A stretch of DNA of 5,407 bases from Gammaproteobacteria bacterium (GTDB taxonomy: Bacteria > Pseudomonadota > Gammaproteobacteria > Pseudomonadales > JAUIKI01): contig JAUIKI010000116.1 in NCBI GenBank assembly GCA_030430875.1, positions 1-5,407 on the forward strand, given 5' to 3'. The translations under genes and the position numbers were made by a program. A model generated the notes under the pieces. That model searched no databases and was not told where the DNA came from. It was given only the letters and a program-made list of their open reading frames with translations. This document shows, in pieces, positions 5,199 through 5,407 of the stretch (position 1 is its first letter; every line of letters begins with the position of its first letter).

Positions 5199-5407
5199 TT
5201 ATTTATTTGTGCTTTTTTTGGTCGATGTGGAAAGTTGCTGTTCCAGCACTTGCATGGCAGCATTAATTTCTTCAAGTTTTTTTCGAGTGGCTTCAAGCAC
5301 GGCATTTTGCGCATCAAATTCCTCACGTGTAACCAGGTCTAATCGAGAAAACACACCCTGAAGCAAAACATGTAAGTTTTTTTGCAATTCATCGCGGGTT
5401 GCCACTA
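5199..5407 (-). CDS. ubiK: Ubiquinone biosynthesis accessory factor UbiK (5' end outside window)
   Basis: The visible C-terminal 68 or so codons end at a TAA (5201-5199). SRLDLVTREEFDAQNAVLEATRKKLEEI is the hallmark of the BMFP/YqiC family, followed by a coiled-coil stretch (INAAMQVLEQQL) and a Ser/Thr/Lys-rich tail. UbiK is a small, coiled-coil trimer-forming protein that, in E. coli, associates with UbiJ and aids aerobic ubiquinone synthesis, probably at the membrane. A GTG at 5405-5403 could be read as a start, but the family normally has about 25-30 residues before the QKNLHVLLQGVFSRLDL segment. The frame is also open to the window edge, so I take that GTG as an internal Val and the gene as truncated. 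It precedes comM on the same strand. Confidence 0.88.
   Translation of the reverse strand, partial: VATRDELQKNLHVLLQGVFSRLDLVTREEFDAQNAVLEATRKKLEEINAAMQVLEQQLSTSTKKSTNK

Noticed and set aside
4982..5326. 114-codon reverse open frame overlapping ubiK and the comM start
   Set aside because: It is out of frame with the ubiK hallmark residues, runs through the intergenic gap and shows no domain pattern.

Overview
The window comes from an AT-rich proteobacterial chromosome, most likely a gammaproteobacterium. The reasons are a UbiK-type ubiquinone accessory gene next to a ComM/YifB ATPase gene and a NorM/DinF-like MATE transporter. The genus cannot be fixed from the sequence. The AT-rich intergenic DNA and small lineage-specific secreted proteins would suit Legionellales-like bacteria, but that is inference.

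Layout, left to right. Positions 2-157 are the 3' end of an unrecognised forward gene. A 440-residue MATE efflux transporter follows at 268-1590. Positions 1601-3401 hold the most interesting part: a tandem duplication of a complete small transcription unit. Each copy has a long conserved upstream region, a good Shine-Dalgarno, a gene for a small exported protein of unknown family (149 aa at 1887-2336, 146 aa at 2916-3356) and a rho-independent terminator. Between the copies (2377-2630) lies the apparent 3' remnant of a third, diverged or decayed gene (2422-2562), closed by an AT-only hairpin. The reverse strand then carries comM (4994-3489), convergent with the second exported-protein gene, and upstream of it the 5'-truncated ubiK (5407-5199).

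How the genes relate: the MATE pump, ComM and UbiK are ordinary chromosomal genes with no evident joint pathway (cation-driven efflux, processing of incoming DNA during transformation, and aerobic ubiquinone synthesis). The duplicated exported proteins look like an accessory insertion between them. The paralogues share a signal peptide, an invariant 16-residue core block and two mature cysteines, and diverge elsewhere. Their upstream regions keep several inverted repeats at matching places even where the bases differ, which hints at a structured 5' leader or conserved operators. This pair is the best candidate here for something undescribed.
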